A stretch of 64,000 nucleotides of DNA from Omphiscola glabra. Lineage: Eukaryota > Mollusca > Gastropoda > Lymnaeidae. Below the pieces are notes generated by a model. It saw nothing but the letters and a program-made list of their open reading frames with translations. It was not told the DNA's origin and searched no databases. The stretch covers positions 33,402,736 through 33,466,735 of the forward strand of contig OZ024799.1 of assembly GCA_964017045.1 (NCBI GenBank). Reading direction: 5' to 3'. Positions 58,656 to 64,000 of this stretch are shown piece by piece (positions within the stretch are counted from its first letter, which is position 1; each line of letters starts with the position of its first letter). The position numbers and the translations under genes are program-made.

Positions 58656-61600
58656 ATACCAATAATAAATAATAATATCAATAAAAAACATCAATATCAA
58701 TAACAACATCAATAACAACATCAATATCAATAACAACATCAATAACAATAACAACATCAATAACAATAACAACATCAATAACAATAACAACATCAATAAC
58801 AATAACAACATCAATAACAACATCAATATCAATAACAACATCAATATCAATAACAACATCAATAACAATAACAACATCAATAACAATAACAACATCAATA
58901 ACAATATCAATATCAATATCAATAACAACATCAATAACAATATCAATAACAACATCAATAACAATAACAACATCAATAACAATATCAATATCAATAACAA
59001 CATCAATATCAATATAAACATCAATATCAATAACAACATCAATATCAATAACAACATCAATAACAACATCAATATCAATAACAACATCAATAACAATATC
59101 AATATCAATAACATCATCAATATCAATAACAACATCAATATCAACATCAATAACAACATCAATATCAATAACAACATCAATATCAATAACAACATCAATA
59201 TCAATAACAACATCAATAACAACATCAATATCAATAACAACATCAATATCAATAACAACATAAATATCAATAACAACATCAATATCAATAACAACATCAA
59301 TATCAATAACAACATCAATATCAATAACAACATCAATAACAACATCAATAACAACATCAATATCAATAACAACATCAATATCAATAACAACATCAATCTC
59401 AATAACAACATCAATATCAATAACAACATCAATATCAATAACAACATCAATAACAACATCAATAACAACATCAATATCAATAACAACATCAATATCAATA
59501 ACAACATCAATATCAATAACAACATCAATATCAATAACAACATCAATATCAATAACAACATCAATATCAATAACAACATCAATATCAATAACAACATCAA
59601 TATCAATAACAACATCAATATCAATAACAACATCAATATCAATAACAACATCAATATCAATAACAACATCAATATCAATAACAACATCAATATCAATAAC
59701 AACATCAATATCAATAACAACATCAATATCAATAACAACATCAATATCAATAACAACATCAATAACAACATCAATAACAACATCAATATCAATAACAACA
59801 TCAATATCAATAACAACATCAATATCAATAACAACATCAATATCAATAACAACATCAATATCAATAACAACATCAATAACAACATCAATATCAATAACAA
59901 CATCAATATCAATAACAACATCAATATCAATAACAACATAAATATCAATAACAACATCAATATCAATAACAACATCAATATCAATAACAACATCAATATC
60001 AATAACAACATCAATAACAACATCAAAATCAATAACAACATCAATAACAACATCAATATCAATAACAACATTAATAACAACATCAATATCAATAACAACA
60101 TCAATAACAACATCAATATCAATAACAACATCAATAACAACATCAATATCAATAACAACATCAATATCAATAACAACATCAATATCAATAACAACATCAA
60201 TATCAATAACAACATCAATATCAATAATAACATCAATATCAATAACAACATCAATATCAATAACAACATCAATATCAATAACAACATAAATATCAATAAC
60301 AACATCAATAACAACATCAATATCAATAACAACATCAATATCAATAACAACATCAATAACAACATCAATATCAATAACAACATCAATAACAACATCAATA
60401 TCAATAACAACATTAATAACAACATCAATATCAATAACAACATCAATAACAACATCAATATCAATAACAACATCAATAACAATAACAACATCAATATCAA
60501 TAACAACATCAATAACAACATCAATATCAATAACAACATTAATAACAACATCAATATCAATAACAACATTAATAACAACATCAATATCAATAACAACATC
60601 AATAACAATAACAACATCAATAACAACATCAATATCAATAACAACATCAATAACAACATCAATATCAATAACAACATTAATAACAACATCAATATCAATA
60701 ACAACATCAATAACAACATCAATATCAATAACAACATCAATATCAATAACAACATCAATATCAATAACAACATCAATATCAATAACAACATCAATATCAA
60801 TAATAACATCAATATCAATAACAACATCAATATCAATAACAACATCAATATCAAAAACAACATCAATATCAATAACAACATCAATAACAACATCAATATC
60901 AATAACAACATCAATTACAACATCAATAACAACATCAATAACAACATCAATATCAATAACAACATCACTATCAATAACAACATCAATATCAATAACAACA
61001 TCAATATAAATAACAACATCAATATCAATATCAACATCAATAACAACATCAATATCAATAACAACATCAATATCAACATCAATATCAATAACAACATCAA
61101 TATAAATAACAACATCAATATCAATAACAACATCAATAACAACATCAATATCAATAACAACATCAATATCAACATCAATAACAACATCAATTACAACATC
61201 AATAACAACATCAATAACAACATCAATATCAATAACAACATCAATAACAATAATAACATCAATATCAATAACAACATCAATAACAACATCAATAACAACA
61301 TCAATTACAACATCAATAACAACATCAATAACAACATCAATATCAATAACAACATCAATAACAATAATAACATCAATATCAATAACAACATCAATATCAA
61401 TAACAACATCAATATCAATAACAACATCAATATCAATAATAACATCAATATCAATAACAACATCAATATCAATAACAACATCAATATCAATAACAACATC
61501 AATAACAACATCAATATCAATAACAACATCACTATCAATAACAACATCAATATCAATAACAACATCAATATCAACATCAATAACAACATCAATTACAACA

Positions 61601-63665
61601 TCAATAACAACATCAATAACAACATCAATATCAATAACAACATCAATAACAATAATAACATCAATATCAATAACAACATCAATATCAATAACAACATCAA
61701 TATCAATAATAACATCAATATCAATAACAACATCAATAACAACATCAATATCAATAACAACATCAATATCAATAACAACATCAATAACAACATCAATATC
61801 AATAACAACATCAATAACAACATCAATATCAATAACAACATCAATTACAACATCAATAACAACATCAATAACAACATCACTATCAAAAACAACATCAATA
61901 TCAATAACAACATCAATAACAACATCAATATCAATAACAACATCAATTACAACATCAATAACAACATCAATAACAACATCAATATCAATAACAACATCAC
62001 TATCAATAACAACATCAATATCAATAACAACATCAATATAAATAACAACATCAATATCAATAACAACATCAATAACAACATCAATATCAATAACAACATC
62101 AATAACAACATCAATATCAATAACAACATCAATAGCAACATCAATAACAACATCAATTACAACATCAATAACAACATCAATAACAACATCAATATCAATA
62201 ACAACATCAATAACAACATCAATATCAATAACAACATCAATAACAACATCAATATCAATAACAACATCAATATCAATAACAACATCAATAACAACATCAA
62301 TATCAATAACAACATCAATATCAACATCAATTACAACATCAATAACAACATCAATAACAACATCAATATCAATAACAACATCAATAACAACATCAATATC
62401 AATAACAACATCAATAACAACATCAATATCAATAACAACATCAATATCAATAACAACATCAATATCAATAACAACATCAATAACAACATCAATATCAATA
62501 ACAACATCAATATCAACATCAATAACAACATCAATTACAACATCAATAACAACATCAATATCAACATCAATTACAACATCAATAACAACATCAATAACAA
62601 CATCAATTACAACATCAATAACAACATCAATAACAACATCAATATCAATAACAACATCAATAACAACATCAATATCAATAACAACATCAATATCAATAAC
62701 AACATCAATAACAACATCAATATCAATTACAACATCAATTACAACATCAATAACAACATCAATAACAACATTAATATCAACAACAACATCACTATCAATA
62801 ACAACATCAATATCAATAACAATATCAATAACAACATCAATATCAATAACAACATTAATATCAATAACAATATCAACATCAATAACAACATCAATTACAA
62901 CATCAATAACAACATCAATATCAACATCAATTACAACATCAATAACAACATCAATAACAACATCAATTACAACATCAATAACAACATCAATAACAACATC
63001 AATATCAATAACAACATCAATAACAACATCAATATCAATAACAACATCAATATCAATAACAACATCAATAACAACATCAATATCAATTACAACATCAATT
63101 ACAACATCAATAACAACATCAATAACAACATTAATATCAACAACAACATCACTATCAATAACAACATCAATATCAATAACAATATCAATAACAACATCAA
63201 TATCAATAACAACATCAATTACAACATCAATAACAACATCAATAACAACATTAATATCAATAACAACATCACTATCAATAACAACATCAATATCAATAAC
63301 AACATCAATATCAATAACAACATCACTATCAATAACAACATCAATATCAATAACAACATCAATATCAATAACAACATCACTATCAATAACAACATCACTA
63401 TCAATAACAACATCAATATCAATAACAACATCACTATCAATAACAACATCAATATCAATAACAACATCACTATCAATAACAACATCAATATCAATAACAA
63501 CATCAATATCAATAACAACATCACTATCAATAACAACATCAATATCAATAACAACATCAATAACAACATCAATAACAACATCAATATCAATAACAACATC
63601 AATATCAATAACAACATCAATAACAACATCAATATCAATAACAAGATCAATATCAATAACAATTG
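58656..63665. repeat. 5-kb satellite-like array of 12- and 18-bp ATCAAC units
   Basis: Built from AACAACATCAAT (12 bp) and AACAACATCAATATCAAT (18 bp), plus rarer 6-bp-related forms (ATCACT, ATTAAT, CAATTAC, AATAAT). All units are multiples of six, so the minus strand stays open for 766 codons (58614-60914) as LLLILM/LLLM repeats, with further frames at 60915-61190, 61305-61592, 61593-61844, 61947-62156, 62331-62534 and 63219-63695. Breaks occur at variant CAATTACAAC units, which give a stop on the minus strand. Two plus-strand frames are also open (Asn/Ile and Thr/Ser/Ile). The product would be a pure hydrophobic repeat with no other residues, so coding is not credible. Confidence 0.97.
62508..63215. 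repeat. Exact 348-bp tandem duplication within the array
   Basis: 62508-62855 and 62868-63215 are identical base for base by eye at an offset of 360 bp, including rare variants (TTAATATCAACAACAAC, ATCACTATC, paired CAATTAC units). It is a recent segmental copy. Confidence 0.93.
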
Positions 63666-64000
63666 CAAAAACAAGAGCAATAGAAAAAGCAACAACTATA
63701 CAACCACAATAACTTTAACCAAAAAAAAATAATAATAACTATTCGGATATCGATAACACAAACAATTAAAATGGAGATGTTTAACAAAAATATATTTTTT
63801 TTAAAATTAGGCAATTTCTTCTGTGATAAAATGTACCTTAAGTCAACGTGATGTCATTAAGGCTACAAAGAAGAAACATGTATTAATTAAAAGTTATCTA
63901 AAATTCATAAATTAAAAGATACGATAAATTCATGAATTAAAAGTCATCATGCGTGCTTGTATAACTATTGTTACGATATTCACAAAGAAAAGATGTCACA
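63666..64000. other. Degenerate right edge of array, then unique AT-rich sequence
   Basis: 63666-63730 is a decayed continuation (AACAAG, AGCAAT words). Beyond it no feature is seen except a 20-bp-scale repeat of AAATTCAT(A/G)AATTAAAAG at 63900-63942. Confidence 0.5.

Noticed and set aside
58614..60914. 766-codon minus-strand frame as a giant Leu-rich membrane protein
   Set aside because: It contains almost only Leu, Ile and Met, follows exactly from 6-bp-multiple simple repeats, and several other frames in the same DNA are also open.

Overview
This window is eukaryotic, almost certainly metazoan, and reads as repeat-dominated intergenic or intronic DNA. No complete protein-coding gene, rRNA, tRNA, CRISPR array or operon could be supported. 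The organism is probably a gastropod mollusc: the window is AT-rich with very many minisatellites, carries several families of tiny non-autonomous hAT transposons (one resembling the horizontally transferred SPIN family, which is reported from a pond snail among other hosts), and has LINE remnants with microsatellite tails. The mollusc assignment is inference. No alignment could be run.

Layout. About 17 kb of the 64 kb (roughly a quarter) lies in more than 30 separate tandem arrays, each with its own unit (10 to 66 bp). The largest are a 31-bp minisatellite of about 2.3 kb at 39.83-42.15 kb with a higher-order pattern, and a 5-kb array of 12- and 18-bp ATCAAC-type units at 58.66-63.67 kb. Between the arrays are seven short hAT elements (about 163 to 483 bp) with exact or one-mismatch 8-bp target duplications, two weaker whole hAT copies (one SPIN-like, one heavily decayed), and several lone hAT ends. 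There are also two copies of one CR1/L2-like LINE that share a 3' end (25.8 kb and 54.4-55.1 kb), one decayed minus-strand LINE with endonuclease and reverse transcriptase remnants (46.6-48.4 kb), and three other families present twice each (6.0/31.1 kb, 8.1/58.4 kb, 1.2/12.2 kb).

Coding potential. Nearly every long reading frame is a by-product of a tandem repeat whose unit is a multiple of three, or of simple sequence; the 766-codon Leu/Ile/Met frame in the 5-kb array is the extreme case. The best candidate for a genuine protein segment is a 57-codon frame at 1709-1882 (+) that reads like a SAP DNA-binding motif behind a good start context. Two other short minus-strand frames (30483-30779 and 7653-7862) have balanced composition but no recognised family.

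How the parts relate. No genes act together here. The window records repeat turnover: hAT and other repeats sit at the edges of arrays, arrays switch between related unit lengths, and a 348-bp block was recently copied inside the 5-kb array. No new defence, regulatory or metabolic system is supported.
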